From positions 1-64,000 of the forward strand of contig UCMT01000028.1 in assembly GCA_900473795.1 (NCBI GenBank): a stretch of DNA of 64,000 bases. The letters run 5' to 3'. Under the pieces are notes generated by a model, which was not told where the DNA came from, made no database searches, and saw nothing but the letters and a program-made list of their open reading frames with translations. A program made the translations under genes and the position numbers. Shown here piece by piece: positions 48,186 through 56,676 of the stretch. The stretch's first letter is position 1; every line of letters begins with the position of its first letter. The stretch comes from Hyphomicrobiales bacterium (GTDB lineage: Bacteria; Pseudomonadota; Alphaproteobacteria; Rhizobiales; Rhizobiaceae).

Positions 48186-48226
48186 CCGAAACCGCTGAAG
48201 CGGTTCGAGCGCTTCAGCGGTTTCGG
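48186..48226. repeat. 41-bp palindrome with 17-bp perfect arms
   Basis: CCGAAACCGCTGAAGCG and CGCTTCAGCGGTTTCGG flank a 7-base centre, upstream of the CDF gene. There is no T-run on either side. It resembles the intergenic palindromic elements common in rhizobial genomes, and may be a dispersed repeat copy. The remaining bases from 48134 to 48316 show no gene. Confidence 0.7.
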
Positions 48227-48316
48227 AATAGTGCGCATATGGTTCAAAGCGACCGGCTTGTCAAAGCCTCGTTGGCGAAAAGCATGGCCGCCTCGAACAG
48301 GGCGAGCGCGCAGGCG

Positions 48317-48440
48317 TTACGCTGCCTTGATCTTCGCCCGCTTGGCAAGATGCACCACCACGTTCTCGATCATCCGCATGCCGGCGTCGCTCTCGGCGGT
48401 GATCATGAACTCGCGCGGCAGGCTCGACGGATCGGCGAAG
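48317..48440 (-). pseudogene. Truncated duplicate of the trpE(G) 3' end
   Basis: This 124-bp stretch matches the 3' end of trpE(G) at 48830-49043 almost base for base, but a 90-bp segment (48904-48993 in the intact gene) is missing. The junction is a 6-base CGTCGC direct repeat, typical of slippage or illegitimate recombination. The missing 30 codons include the catalytic His-Pro-Glu (QFHPES) of the amidotransferase domain. There is no start codon in frame. It is a decayed remnant. Confidence 0.88.
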
Positions 48441-48446
48441 CCCGGA

Positions 48447-48830
48447 CTAGCCTCCAGCCAGGCGATCGTGCCACTTTCCATCTACGATTTCGGCGGTCGG
48501 ATTGCTCTCAGAACCGATCGTCACCCTCCCTTTTCCAAGGCGCGAAATCTGACAAAAAACCGCAATAGCTATTTTCCGGCGCTGGTCTTCAGAGACGCGG
48601 GCCCAGTGACGCCAATCAGCGTGCACAACAGCGCGCTCGGGCCGCCAGTCGATTGACGAAATAATACTCTGAGCAAAGACAACATCCAAGAAGATGCGTT
48701 CATTTCTGCATTCGTTTCCCTTTATAGGAATCGGAGGCGAACTCTGAGCATATGCGAACGTGCCGGCGCCGCCCCATAAAACCGTAATAAGAACCAGAAA
48801 ATTATGAAGGCGGCGTCCAGTAAAGCTCAT
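48447..48830 (-). CDS. Hypothetical secreted small protein inserted at the trpE(G) 3' end
   Basis: The 127-residue reading frame starts in the stop codon of trpE(G) (TGATG) and has a probable signal peptide (about residues 8-28, ending FAYAQ). Its mature part contains two Cys residues (NECRNERIF and VFCQIS) that could form a disulfide. It lies exactly between the intact trpE(G) end and the decayed duplicate. Base composition is visibly lower in G+C (about 50% by eye) than its surroundings. Both facts suggest recent acquisition. I do not recognise the family; coupling to trpE(G) translation is likely. Confidence 0.65.
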   Translation of the reverse strand: MSFTGRRLHNFLVLITVLWGGAGTFAYAQSSPPIPIKGNECRNERIFLDVVFAQSIISSIDWRPERAVVHADWRHWARVSEDQRRKIAIAVFCQISRLGKGRVTIGSESNPTAEIVDGKWHDRLAGG

Positions 48831-51019
48831 CAGGCAGCCTTGATCTTCGCTCGCTTGGCAAGATGCGCCACCACGTTCTCGATCATCCGCATGCCGGCGT
48901 CGCCGCCGAGCGTCATGATCGATTCCGGGTGGAACTGCACGGCCGCGATCGGTTCCTTCGTGTGTTCGATACCCATGACCGTACCGTCGTCGCTCTCGGC
49001 GGTGATCATGAACTCGCGCGGCAGGCTCGACGGATCGGCGAAGATCGAGTGATAGCGGCCGACCGTCACTTCCTTGCCGAGCCCGGAGAAGACGATGCCG
49101 GGCTCGAGCACGCGGATGCGTGACGGCTTGCCGTGCATCGGGATCGCCAATTGGCGCAGATCGCCGCCATAGGCTTCCGCCAGCGCCTGCAGACCGAGGC
49201 AGACGCCGAAGATCGGCAGATCGCGGGCACGCGCCTTCTTGATCGTCGCCTTGCAGTCGAAGTCCTTCGGCATGCCGGGACCGGGCGACAGAACGACGAG
49301 ATCCGGCTTCACCCTGTCGAAGATCTCCTCGGCGACCGGGGTGCGGACAGTTGTGACCGTCGCGCCGGTCTGGCGGAAATAGTTTGCCAGCGTGTGGACG
49401 AAACTGTCCTCGTGATCGACGAGCAGGATGTTGACACCGGTGCCGACGGCGGCGACGTCACGGCCCGCACCGCGGGTGTTGGCGGATTTTGCATCGCGGA
49501 TCGCTGCGATCATGGCGGAGGCCTTCAGTTCGGTTTCGGCTTCTTCTTCTTCCGGATTGCTGTCGTTGAGCAAGGTGGCTCCCGCACGCACCTCGGCGAT
49601 GCCGTCCTTGATGCGGATGGTGCGCAGCGTCAGGCCGGTATTCATGTCGCCGTTGAAGCCGACCATGCCGATCGCGCCACCATACCAGGCGCGCGGGCTC
49701 TTTTCATGGGCTTCGATGAAGCGCATCGCCCACAGTTTCGGCGCGCCGGTCACCGTGACGGCCCAGGCGTGCGACAGGAAGCCGTCGAAAGCATCCATGT
49801 CGTCGCGCAGGCGGCCTTCGATGTGGTCGACCGTATGGATCAGGCGCGAATACATCTCGATCTGGCGGCGGCCGATGACCTTGACGGAACCGGGCACGCA
49901 GACGCGGCTCTTGTCGTTGCGGTCAACGTCCGAGCACATGGTCAGCTCGGATTCGTCCTTCTTGGAATTGAGCAGCTTGAGGATCTGTTCGGAGTCGGCG
50001 ATCGGGTCGTCGCCGCGCTTGATCGTGCCCGAGATCGGGCAGGTCTCGATGCGGCGGCCGGAGACGCGCACGAACATTTCCGGCGAGGCTCCGACCAGAT
50101 ATTCCTGATTGCCGAGATTGATGAAGAAGGAATAGGGCGACGGGTTGATCGCCTTCAGGCGGTTGGAGATTTCCGAAGGCTTGCTCTCACAGCGCTCGAA
50201 GAATTTCTGGCCCGGCACGACTTCAAAGAGGTCGCCGCGGCGGAAACTCTCCTTGGCCTTGACGACGAGTTCGGCATATTCACCCGGGCGATGATCGCCA
50301 TGCGGCGGGATGCTGTCGATGGTGCGGAAGGGTTCGGGCGCGATATCGCCGGCCTTGCCTTCCGTCGTCTTGCCATCCCTGGCGAAATCGTAGCGATCGA
50401 TCCAGGCCTTGGCGGCATAGTGGTCGACGACGAGGATTTCGTCGGGGAGGAACAGCACCATGTCGCGCTGGTCGTCGGGGCGCGTCAGCTTCAGCTCGAT
50501 CGCGTCGAACTGAAAGGCGAGATCGTAGCCGAAGGCGCCATAGAGCCCAAGGCTCGAATCTTCCTGCGAATAGAACAGATTGGTGACGGCACGCAGAACC
50601 GTGAACACCGTCGGGATCTTCGAACGCTCTTCTTCGGTGAAAACCCGGTCCGGCGTGTTGATCGTCAGATCGAGACGCCGGGTCGTGGAGGCGCCGAGCG
50701 TGATGTCGGCGACCCCGGCGAGATGCTCAGAAATCATCGACAGCAGCGCTTCTCCGCGCTCGTTATAGGCTTCGATCCAGAGCGAACGGCCGAAAGAGGA
50801 TATGGCGAGCGGCGGATCGATGATTGCCGTGTCCCACCGGGTATAGCGACCCGGATATTCATAGTTGGAGGAAAACACGGCACCCCGGCGTTCGTCGAGC
50901 CGATCGACATAGCTGGAAATCGCCTCGCCATAGGGCGCCTCGCGCCGCCGGCGGGTGACGGAAATTCCGCCTTTGGTGGTATAGGCTTCCGCACCGTCTT
51001 CAAGAATTGTCGTCGCCAT
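48830..51019 (-). CDS. trpE(G): Fused anthranilate synthase components I and II
   Basis: A 729-residue fusion typical of Rhizobiaceae. The TrpE part (about residues 1-515) converts chorismate to anthranilate, with signatures such as [25 protein letters not shown] and [16 protein letters not shown]. The TrpG part (about 525-729) supplies ammonia from glutamine, with the catalytic Cys in GVCLGLQAL and His-Glu in VQFHPES. Transcription begins upstream of the leader peptide TrpL, and an attenuator follows. The stop codon overlaps the start of a small unknown gene. Confidence 0.97.
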   Translation of the reverse strand: MATTILEDGAEAYTTKGGISVTRRRREAPYGEAISSYVDRLDERRGAVFSSNYEYPGRYTRWDTAIIDPPLAISSFGRSLWIEAYNERGEALLSMISEHLAGVADITLGASTTRRLDLTINTPDRVFTEEERSKIPTVFTVLRAVTNLFYSQEDSSLGLYGAFGYDLAFQFDAIELKLTRPDDQRDMVLFLPDEILVVDHYAAKAWIDRYDFARDGKTTEGKAGDIAPEPFRTIDSIPPHGDHRPGEYAELVVKAKESFRRGDLFEVVPGQKFFERCESKPSEISNRLKAINPSPYSFFINLGNQEYLVGASPEMFVRVSGRRIETCPISGTIKRGDDPIADSEQILKLLNSKKDESELTMCSDVDRNDKSRVCVPGSVKVIGRRQIEMYSRLIHTVDHIEGRLRDDMDAFDGFLSHAWAVTVTGAPKLWAMRFIEAHEKSPRAWYGGAIGMVGFNGDMNTGLTLRTIRIKDGIAEVRAGATLLNDSNPEEEEAETELKASAMIAAIRDAKSANTRGAGRDVAAVGTGVNILLVDHEDSFVHTLANYFRQTGATVTTVRTPVAEEIFDRVKPDLVVLSPGPGMPKDFDCKATIKKARARDLPIFGVCLGLQALAEAYGGDLRQLAIPMHGKPSRIRVLEPGIVFSGLGKEVTVGRYHSIFADPSSLPREFMITAESDDGTVMGIEHTKEPIAAVQFHPESIMTLGGDAGMRMIENVVAHLAKRAKIKAA

Positions 51020-51061
51020 CTTCTGCTCCGTTCAGGCCCGTCATTCCTGCGGCCCGAATAC

Positions 51062-51093
51062 AAAAAAGCCGCCTCGAAACTTCCGGGCGGCTT
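51062..51093 (-). terminator. trp attenuator terminator
   Basis: On the minus strand AAGCCGCCC and GGCGGCTT enclose a short loop and are followed directly by a T-run, in the leader of trpE(G) between the leader peptide and the structural gene. This is the position and shape of the rhizobial trp attenuator. Confidence 0.93.
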
Positions 51094-51128
51094 ATCGTCT
51101 CAATCACGCATGACTGGTCAAGGCCGCT

Positions 51129-51173
51129 TCAGCGAGCCCACCACCAGATCGAAAGGATACGCGACTGTGTCAT
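51129..51173 (-). CDS. trpL: trp leader peptide TrpL
   Basis: A 14-residue frame, MTQSRILSIWWWAR, with three tandem Trp codons. It closely resembles the known 14-residue Sinorhizobium meliloti TrpL, which ends in the same SIWWWAR. When Trp is scarce the ribosome stalls on the Trp codons and prevents formation of the terminator at 51062-51093. In S. meliloti the released leader RNA and the peptide also act in trans. No ribosome-binding site precedes the ATG. Confidence 0.95.
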   Translation of the reverse strand: MTQSRILSIWWWAR

Positions 51174-51180
51174 GGCGAAA

Positions 51181-51209
51181 TTGTTAGCGTGAGACGAAAG
51201 ATTGCGCAA
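51181..51209 (-). promoter_or_regulatory. Sigma70 promoter of trpL-trpE(G)
   Basis: On the minus strand TTGCGC (-35, 51204-51209) and TAACAA (-10, 51181-51186) are separated by 17 bases. The A of the trpL ATG is the 8th base after the -10, so the transcript should begin at or beside the start codon. Confidence 0.6.
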
Positions 51210-51266
51210 GCGGGCGACGGCGGAAAAATCAGTCGCGCATTTTTCCGCCCAATGCGTTTGCCTGGA

Positions 51267-52010
51267 TCAGGCGGGCAGCCTCGTCGACATCTGTGCCTGC
51301 ACACCCTTCGGGTCAGCGGCGAAGGCGGTCGCAACATTGCGGGTCAGTTCGCCCGGGAAAACCTCTTCTACACCAGTCTCGACGGCATCGAGCGTGTCTC
51401 TCACGACGTCCAATGGCTGCAACCGTGGCTCCGGCAGGTTGCGCCCCATATCCGTCTCCACCTGCACAGGCATCGAGGCGACAACATGCGTTCCCTGCCC
51501 CTTCAGCTCTGCCCGGATCGAGCGCGTGGCGGCGAGACCTGCCGCCTTTGAGGCCGAGTAGGTGCCAGCCGCGGGCAGCGTCACCAGCGAAAGGAAGGAA
51601 AGCACGTTGACGATGCTGCTCTGCCCGACCTTGGCCAGGATCGGCGCAAAGGCTTTCGACAGCGCCAGGATCCCGAAATAATTGACCTCCATTTCCTGCC
51701 GGGCAATCGACGCGTCAGGAGCTGAAATGACGCCCTGCCCGCCGGCAAAGCCGGCATTGTTGATCAGCAGCGTGACATCGGTCGCGACCTTCGCGGCGTT
51801 TTCGATATCTGCTGCATTGGTGACATCGAGCTTGAGCGCCACCAGTCGCGTCGGCTCGAGCGCAACGAGATCGGCAAGCGAGGCCGGATCACGGGCGCCG
51901 AGATAGATTTTCCTCGCGCCGCGGCGCAACAGTTCCGACACGAACGCCCTGCCGATACCGCGATTGGCACCGGTCACGAGCGCGACGGCATTTTCGATTT
52001 TCTGGAACAT
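51267..52010 (-). CDS. Short-chain dehydrogenase/reductase
   Basis: A 247-residue SDR. The cofactor motif VTGANRGIGRAF (residues 14-25), LINNAGFAGG, the active-site Tyr-x-x-x-Lys in TYSASKAAG, and the Ser in VLSFLSLV are all readable. AGAGGAAAAA precedes the ATG. The gene carries a GTGCATATGCAC palindrome 20 bases upstream of its start, the same as the MarR-type gene upstream, so it is probably that regulator's target. The substrate is unknown. Confidence 0.93.
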   Translation of the reverse strand: MFQKIENAVALVTGANRGIGRAFVSELLRRGARKIYLGARDPASLADLVALEPTRLVALKLDVTNAADIENAAKVATDVTLLINNAGFAGGQGVISAPDASIARQEMEVNYFGILALSKAFAPILAKVGQSSIVNVLSFLSLVTLPAAGTYSASKAAGLAATRSIRAELKGQGTHVVASMPVQVETDMGRNLPEPRLQPLDVVRDTLDAVETGVEEVFPGELTRNVATAFAADPKGVQAQMSTRLPA

Positions 52011-52029
52011 CCGTTTTTCCTCTATATAT

Positions 52030-52041
52030 GTGCATATGCAC
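52030..52041. promoter_or_regulatory. MarR operator, SDR promoter copy
   Basis: The perfect 12-bp palindrome GTGCATATGCAC lies 20-31 bases upstream of the SDR start codon. An identical site occurs before marR, and the flanks agree as well (ATAT on the left and T on the right). Confidence 0.65.
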
Positions 52042-52090
52042 TATTCGTTAACCAAAAAGACCGGAGATTTCCGGCCGTTCCTTTCACTCT

Positions 52091-52525
52091 TCAGACCGTG
52101 GCGCCCGCCGGAATAGCGAGAAGCATCTGGCGCAGTTGATCCGCACGCTCGGCACCGACCAGTCCCACATATTCCGCCTGCGCGGCATGCCAGCACTCGA
52201 CGGTTTCCGCCAGTTTCTTCCTGCCCTGTTCCGACAGGGCCAGCAGCAGCTTGCGCGACCCCTTGCCTTCCGGCTCGCTGACCACATAACCGTCGCGCTC
52301 CAGCGGCTTCAAGGCCCGCACCAGCGTGGTGCGATCCATGACCATCGCTTCAGCGATCTCCGACATGCCGGCCTTGCCCGCTTCCGCGATAAAGGCCAGC
52401 AAGGAAAACTGCGCCGCCGTGACTCCCGCCTTGGCATAGTGCCGTTCGTAGAGCTGCGACACGAAGCGCGCGGCCTGACGGATGGCGAAACAGTTGCAGG
52501 TGGCGACCGACGAGTTCGTTTTCAT
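52091..52525 (-). CDS. MarR-family transcriptional regulator
   Basis: The start at 52525 (MKTNSSVATCNCF) gives 144 residues; the frame is open upstream through its own operator, so the longer start is unlikely. The winged helix spans about residues 40-110 (AGMSEIAEAMVMDRTTLVRALKPLERDGYV, split by the recognition helix). The N-terminus has two Cys (ATCNCFAIRQAARFV) seen in thiol-sensing MarR members. Identical palindromes stand before this gene and the SDR gene downstream, so autoregulation plus SDR control is likely. Confidence 0.93.
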   Translation of the reverse strand: MKTNSSVATCNCFAIRQAARFVSQLYERHYAKAGVTAAQFSLLAFIAEAGKAGMSEIAEAMVMDRTTLVRALKPLERDGYVVSEPEGKGSRKLLLALSEQGRKKLAETVECWHAAQAEYVGLVGAERADQLRQMLLAIPAGATV

Positions 52526-52541
52526 ACATCGACAATTATAT

Positions 52542-52553
52542 GTGCATATGCAC
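52542..52553. promoter_or_regulatory. MarR operator, marR promoter copy
   Basis: GTGCATATGCAC lies 17-28 bases upstream of the marR start codon; the core is identical to the copy before the SDR gene at 52030. Confidence 0.65.
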
Positions 52554-52636
52554 TTTGTCAATGAATTTCTATCGACAGAAAAAATGGAGCGGCTTTTGCA
52601 ACCGCTCCATTTTCCTCTCATCATCGTGGGTCCGCG

Positions 52637-54853
52637 TCAGAAGCGCTGGGTCAGGGAGATCTTGAACGTCCGCCCGGGCTCGGAATAATAGGCCTTGTCC
52701 GGTGACGCCGCCGAAAGGAGGACATCACGCACGCTGATGGCGTCGTAATATTCCTGGTCGAAAATATTGTAGACCCCGGCCCTCACCGTCAGACCTTCGA
52801 CTTTTTCCGGTTTCCACCAGCCCGTCAGGTCGACGAGGCCATATCCGGGCGCCTTGAAGGTCGCGTCCGAATTGCTGGACACGGCTTTTGCGGCAATGAA
52901 GGTCACATCGGTGCCCCAGGTTTCCGTTGCATAGCCTGCCCCGATCACGCCCTTCAGCGGTGCAACCGAACCAAGCTTCAGACCCGTTTCCAGATCCTCG
53001 CCATTTGCATAGGTGAGCGAACCGTTGATATGGAAGCCGGATGCAAAGGACTTGTGAGCAGAAAGCTCGACACCGTAGATGCGCACCCGATCGCGATTGA
53101 GGTATTGGGTAATCCCGAACGGATAGGTGGCGGGATCCTGAACCGGTGCGGCATCGGTATCGATGAAGTTGCGGTAACGGTTGTAGAAACCGGTGATACG
53201 CCCGCTGAAATCCTCGTCGCCGAGATTGGCGCCGATTTCGAAACCATTGCTGGTTTCCGGCTTCAGGTCGGGATTTCCGAGCCTGAGATACGTGCCTGGA
53301 CCGCCGTAATCGAGGTAGAGCTCGTTTGCCGTCGGCGAGCGGAAACCCATCGCCCACTGGGCGAAAAACTCGACATCCGTCGCTGCTTCGTATTTGGCAA
53401 GCAGCTTCGGCGAAACGGCGTCGCCGCTCTGGCCGGGAGGCAGGCCATTGTAATTTGGATTGGCAGTGTAGGCGGCCGTTTCCTGGGGCGACTGATCGTA
53501 CCAGTCGTAGCGGAGACCGGGTGTCAGCGAGAAAGCGCTGTCGCCGATGGCGACCTCGTCTTCGAGATAGATGCCGAATTTCCGGCCGTCGACATCCGGC
53601 ATGTCCGCCTGGTTGGTGTGCAGGAAATCGCAGGCCGGAACGGGGCTGGTGTCGCAGCTGTCGTCGCCGGAGGAATATTGCGTCGTCTGGCCGATCGAGA
53701 AATCACCGCCGAGCCGAACGGTATGATGCAGCCGCCCGGTGTCGAACGACTTCTCCATGGAACCGGCAGCGCCGACCGAACGGTTTTTTACCTCGCTGTT
53801 GCGCCAATAATCGCCGACGGCCGACGTGGAGCGATATCCCGCCTCGCCGCTGTCGCGGGTCAGATCCTGCCAGTAGAAGACCGCGTTGGCCGCATCGATC
53901 AGCGCATCGTCGTCTACGGCTTCAAATTCGTAGTTCAGCGAAACACGATCGCGCTTGATATCCTCGTTGCCGTCGAGGTCGCCCGGCCGATAGTTGCCGA
54001 AGGTGCTCTGTTTGGTTCTGAGGTCGATGTCCTTGTCGCGGTCGAAGCGTTCACCGGTCAGCGTGAAGGTGTGACCGGTATCGGTATATTGCTTGACCTT
54101 CACCAGCACGTTCTTCTGGTCGAAATCGGCGGGATTGGGCTCAGAGCGGCCCGCACCATAGATATCGGACGTGCCGGCATTGTCGGTTTCGTGGCCCCTC
54201 TTGTAACCCCCCTGAAACAGAACAGCGGTACTGCCGTACTGGGCCGCCACTGCCGCCGACGTCCCCCAACTCTCGTCCGCGCTGTCATAGGTAAACTTGA
54301 AAATGCCGCCCCAGGTCTTGCTCTCGCCGATCAGGTCCTCCGGCTGCAGCGTGCGAAGCACCACGGCGCCACCGAGAGCGCCATCGCCGGCGCGGCTCGA
54401 ATCCGCACCGCGGACGATATCGGCGGCCGAAAGTGTGTCGAAATCGAAGCTGTCGATGCCTCCGTCGGCATCGCGGGCGCCGTCATCGAGATAGGGAATG
54501 ACGATACCGTCGATCGTCGTCTGGACCCGCGCGCCGTCCAGACCACGAATATTGACGCTGCCATTGGCCCGATTGAAGCCGACGCCGGGTTGCAGCGAGC
54601 GACCCAGGTCCTCAAACGAGGAAACCTGATTGTCCTGAATATCCTCGCCCGTCGTCTCGCTGGCGAGCGGCGTATCGGCAACCCCGGTCTTCTGACTACC
54701 CTTGACCGACAGCTTTTCCAGCACGGTGGCACTTTCTTCATCAGACGCCGCCGTCGCCGTGGCATCCTGCGCCCGGGAGACGCAGGGAGGGAAAGTGGCG
54801 CAGAAAAACGCCACGCACGCAAGGAGGGCAGCGCAGTGATGCCGGGTAATCAT
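52637..54853 (-). CDS. TonB-dependent haemoglobin/haem receptor
   Basis: A 738-residue outer-membrane receptor with a signal peptide (cleavage near SRAQD). The plug domain (about 45-165) contains DLGRSLQPGVGFNRANGSVNIRGLDG (split) and the 22-strand barrel follows, ending in a C-terminal aromatic residue (FKISLTQRF). The match is to the TonB-dependent haemoglobin/transferrin/lactoferrin receptor family, for which rhizobial members (HmuR/ShmR) take up haem. Iron-linked regulation is expected. No haem ABC genes are adjacent. Confidence 0.92.
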   Translation of the reverse strand: MITRHHCAALLACVAFFCATFPPCVSRAQDATATAASDEESATVLEKLSVKGSQKTGVADTPLASETTGEDIQDNQVSSFEDLGRSLQPGVGFNRANGSVNIRGLDGARVQTTIDGIVIPYLDDGARDADGGIDSFDFDTLSAADIVRGADSSRAGDGALGGAVVLRTLQPEDLIGESKTWGGIFKFTYDSADESWGTSAAVAAQYGSTAVLFQGGYKRGHETDNAGTSDIYGAGRSEPNPADFDQKNVLVKVKQYTDTGHTFTLTGERFDRDKDIDLRTKQSTFGNYRPGDLDGNEDIKRDRVSLNYEFEAVDDDALIDAANAVFYWQDLTRDSGEAGYRSTSAVGDYWRNSEVKNRSVGAAGSMEKSFDTGRLHHTVRLGGDFSIGQTTQYSSGDDSCDTSPVPACDFLHTNQADMPDVDGRKFGIYLEDEVAIGDSAFSLTPGLRYDWYDQSPQETAAYTANPNYNGLPPGQSGDAVSPKLLAKYEAATDVEFFAQWAMGFRSPTANELYLDYGGPGTYLRLGNPDLKPETSNGFEIGANLGDEDFSGRITGFYNRYRNFIDTDAAPVQDPATYPFGITQYLNRDRVRIYGVELSAHKSFASGFHINGSLTYANGEDLETGLKLGSVAPLKGVIGAGYATETWGTDVTFIAAKAVSSNSDATFKAPGYGLVDLTGWWKPEKVEGLTVRAGVYNIFDQEYYDAISVRDVLLSAASPDKAYYSEPGRTFKISLTQRF

Positions 54854-54978
54854 AGTCAGTCCTTTGACAAGTTCACCGGGCTGGCTGCTGAGACGCTGTG
54901 CTCAAAGGGCTGGCTAGGTACGGGCGACGAAATATCGGGGCAGCCGGAACTGTCCTCTTTCGCCATCGGTTAAAAAAC

Positions 54979-55008
54979 ATGACTATTACTGTCAACAAAT
55001 AATGTCAT
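54979..55008. promoter_or_regulatory. Candidate operator/promoter of the haem receptor
   Basis: The arms ATGACTATTA and TAATGTCAT form an interrupted inverted repeat around 11 bases. On the minus strand a TTGACA -35 element (54990-54995) lies in the middle. The site is about 130 bases upstream of the receptor start. It does not clearly match the known Irr, RirA or Fur consensus, so the factor is unknown. The rest of the 296-bp gap (54854-55149) shows no gene. Confidence 0.4.
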
Positions 55009-55149
55009 ACTTTTGCCAAACTCCGGCATCCCGATCCGGGCGCGTGCCGAATTGGCAACGATCCGGCGTCCTGCGGCTGCAATGCAACCATTCCCGCCCG
55101 AATGCGTTGTGACCGTGCCCCTGCCGCCCGGCAGGACCGGAGTTCGTTC

Positions 55150-55962
55150 ATGCACCTTCGAATCGTCGCCTGCCTTCTGTCGATCCCCCTCCTCGCGGGC
55201 GCGAGCCTTCCGAAAACAGGTCCTCTCCCTGAAAGAAAGCCGGCAGTGGCGGAGACGACTAAGCCGGCGGAGGAAAAAATCGAGAAGGACGCCCCCACGA
55301 CGGACAAGGACGAGAAAGCCCTTCCAACCCCGGACGATGCCAAGCCTTTGACGGAAAAACCGGAAACGGAGCCCGAACCCGTGCTGACAATCGAGCCGGA
55401 GGACGGCAAGGAATATGCCGCCTGCCTGATTGCCCTGAAACAGATTGGTGCGACCTTCAAGGAGGAAAAGCGGGTCGATGACGGCAAAGGCTGCGGCATC
55501 GACAAGCCGCTGACACTCAACATGGTGCTTCCGGGTGTCGCGCTGAAACCGGAAGGCAAGATGCGCTGCGAAACGGCGCTCGAACTCGCCCGTTGGACGA
55601 AGGAAGCGGTTATTCCGGCGGCCAAGGCGGCGCTGCAAAGCGAAGGACCGCTGGCGGCAATCAACCAGGCATCAAGCTATGTCTGCCGGTTGCGCAACAA
55701 CGGGACGACCGGAAAAATCTCCGAACATGCCCGCGGCAACGCCATAGACATCGCGTCCTTTACGTTCAAAAGCGGCAAATCGATCGAAATCCAGCCGCGC
55801 GACGAGGACTCGACCCTGGCCGGCGCATTCCAGCGGGCGGTGACGGCAACAGGCTGCCTCTACTTTAGAACCGTGCTCGATCCCGGCAGCGATGCGGCTC
55901 ATGAAACCCATCTGCATTTCGACGTGCTCGAGCGCAAGAACGGCTATCGCTACTGCCGCTGA
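55150..55962 (+). CDS. Extensin-like domain secreted protein
   Basis: The start at 55150 gives 270 residues with a signal peptide (MHLRIVACLLSIPLLAGA). An acidic, Pro/Glu/Lys-rich linker (about 30-90) follows, then an Extensin-like C-terminal domain (about 95-270). That domain has the metal-ligand pattern SEHARGNAIDIA and HETHLHFDV, like the VanY/MepA class of D,D-peptidases. It may be a zinc-dependent cell-wall peptidase, but this family is uncharacterised. The paired Cys (GCGID, RCETA, YVCRL, TGCLYF) may form disulfides. Confidence 0.9.
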   Translation: MHLRIVACLLSIPLLAGASLPKTGPLPERKPAVAETTKPAEEKIEKDAPTTDKDEKALPTPDDAKPLTEKPETEPEPVLTIEPEDGKEYAACLIALKQIGATFKEEKRVDDGKGCGIDKPLTLNMVLPGVALKPEGKMRCETALELARWTKEAVIPAAKAALQSEGPLAAINQASSYVCRLRNNGTTGKISEHARGNAIDIASFTFKSGKSIEIQPRDEDSTLAGAFQRAVTATGCLYFRTVLDPGSDAAHETHLHFDVLERKNGYRYCR

Positions 55963-56110
55963 AGACCATTGATCCGTCTCCCGCGCCACACGGCATGAAT
56001 AGTTGCGTGACGGATGCTCTCGTCATCTTGCCGGCGGCAAGATCGGATACCATCTGCTGAGAGCGCTGGCCTTGAACCCGGGCTGGCTCCCCATTGCAAA
56101 GGATTGCCCC

Positions 56111-56620
56111 ATGCCCGTTTCCATGTACAAAATCTCGGTTCCCGTCTTCATCCGCGCTCTGAACGTGCTTGCCGGACTGCTCGACAAGGCCGAAGCCCAT
56201 GCGGCCGAAAAGAAGGTACCGCTGGATGATCTGTTCAACGCACGTCTTGCGCCGGACATGTTGCCCCTATCCGGCCAGATCCAGCGCGTCAGCGACACGT
56301 CGAAGAACGCCATCGGCCGCCTGACCGGCGTTCCCGCCCCAAGCTTTCCCGATGAAGAAAAGAACTTTGCCGAGCTGCGCGAACGCATCGCCAAGACGAT
56401 CGCCTTTCTCGAAACCGTCAAACCCTCCGACCTGGAGAAGAGCGAAGACAGGGAGGTGACGATCAGCTTCGGCAAGCTGAAGTTCACCTTCACCGGTGAC
56501 GACTATCTGTTGAAGTTCGCCCTGCCAAACTTCTTCTTCCACGTCACCACGGCATACGACATCCTGCGCAACCGGGGCGTGGCCGTCGGCAAGGTTGACT
56601 ATCTCGGACCCTATAACTAA
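56111..56620 (+). CDS. DUF1993 domain-containing protein
   Basis: The start at 56111 (MPVSMYKISVPVFIRAL) gives 169 residues, standard for DUF1993. The family is an all-helical, DinB-like protein; visible landmarks are FNARLAPDMLPLSGQIQR and PNFFFHVTTAYDILRNRGV. The likely metal-binding His of DinB-like proteins is represented by FFHVTTAYDILR. Role unknown. It is convergent with fhs. Confidence 0.9.
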   Translation: MPVSMYKISVPVFIRALNVLAGLLDKAEAHAAEKKVPLDDLFNARLAPDMLPLSGQIQRVSDTSKNAIGRLTGVPAPSFPDEEKNFAELRERIAKTIAFLETVKPSDLEKSEDREVTISFGKLKFTFTGDDYLLKFALPNFFFHVTTAYDILRNRGVAVGKVDYLGPYN

Positions 56621-56676
56621 CGCGCCGCCGATCAAGGGCCCCGCACGCCTCGTTCGGGGCCCTCGAGTGACGGAGA

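Noticed and set aside
49133-51187. 684-codon plus-strand open frame opposite trpE(G)
   Set aside because: It mirrors trpE(G), whose domains and motifs are unmistakable; high G+C makes long antisense frames common.
53030-54973. 647-codon plus-strand frame opposite the haem receptor
   Set aside because: Antisense shadow of a clearly conserved receptor; low-complexity composition.
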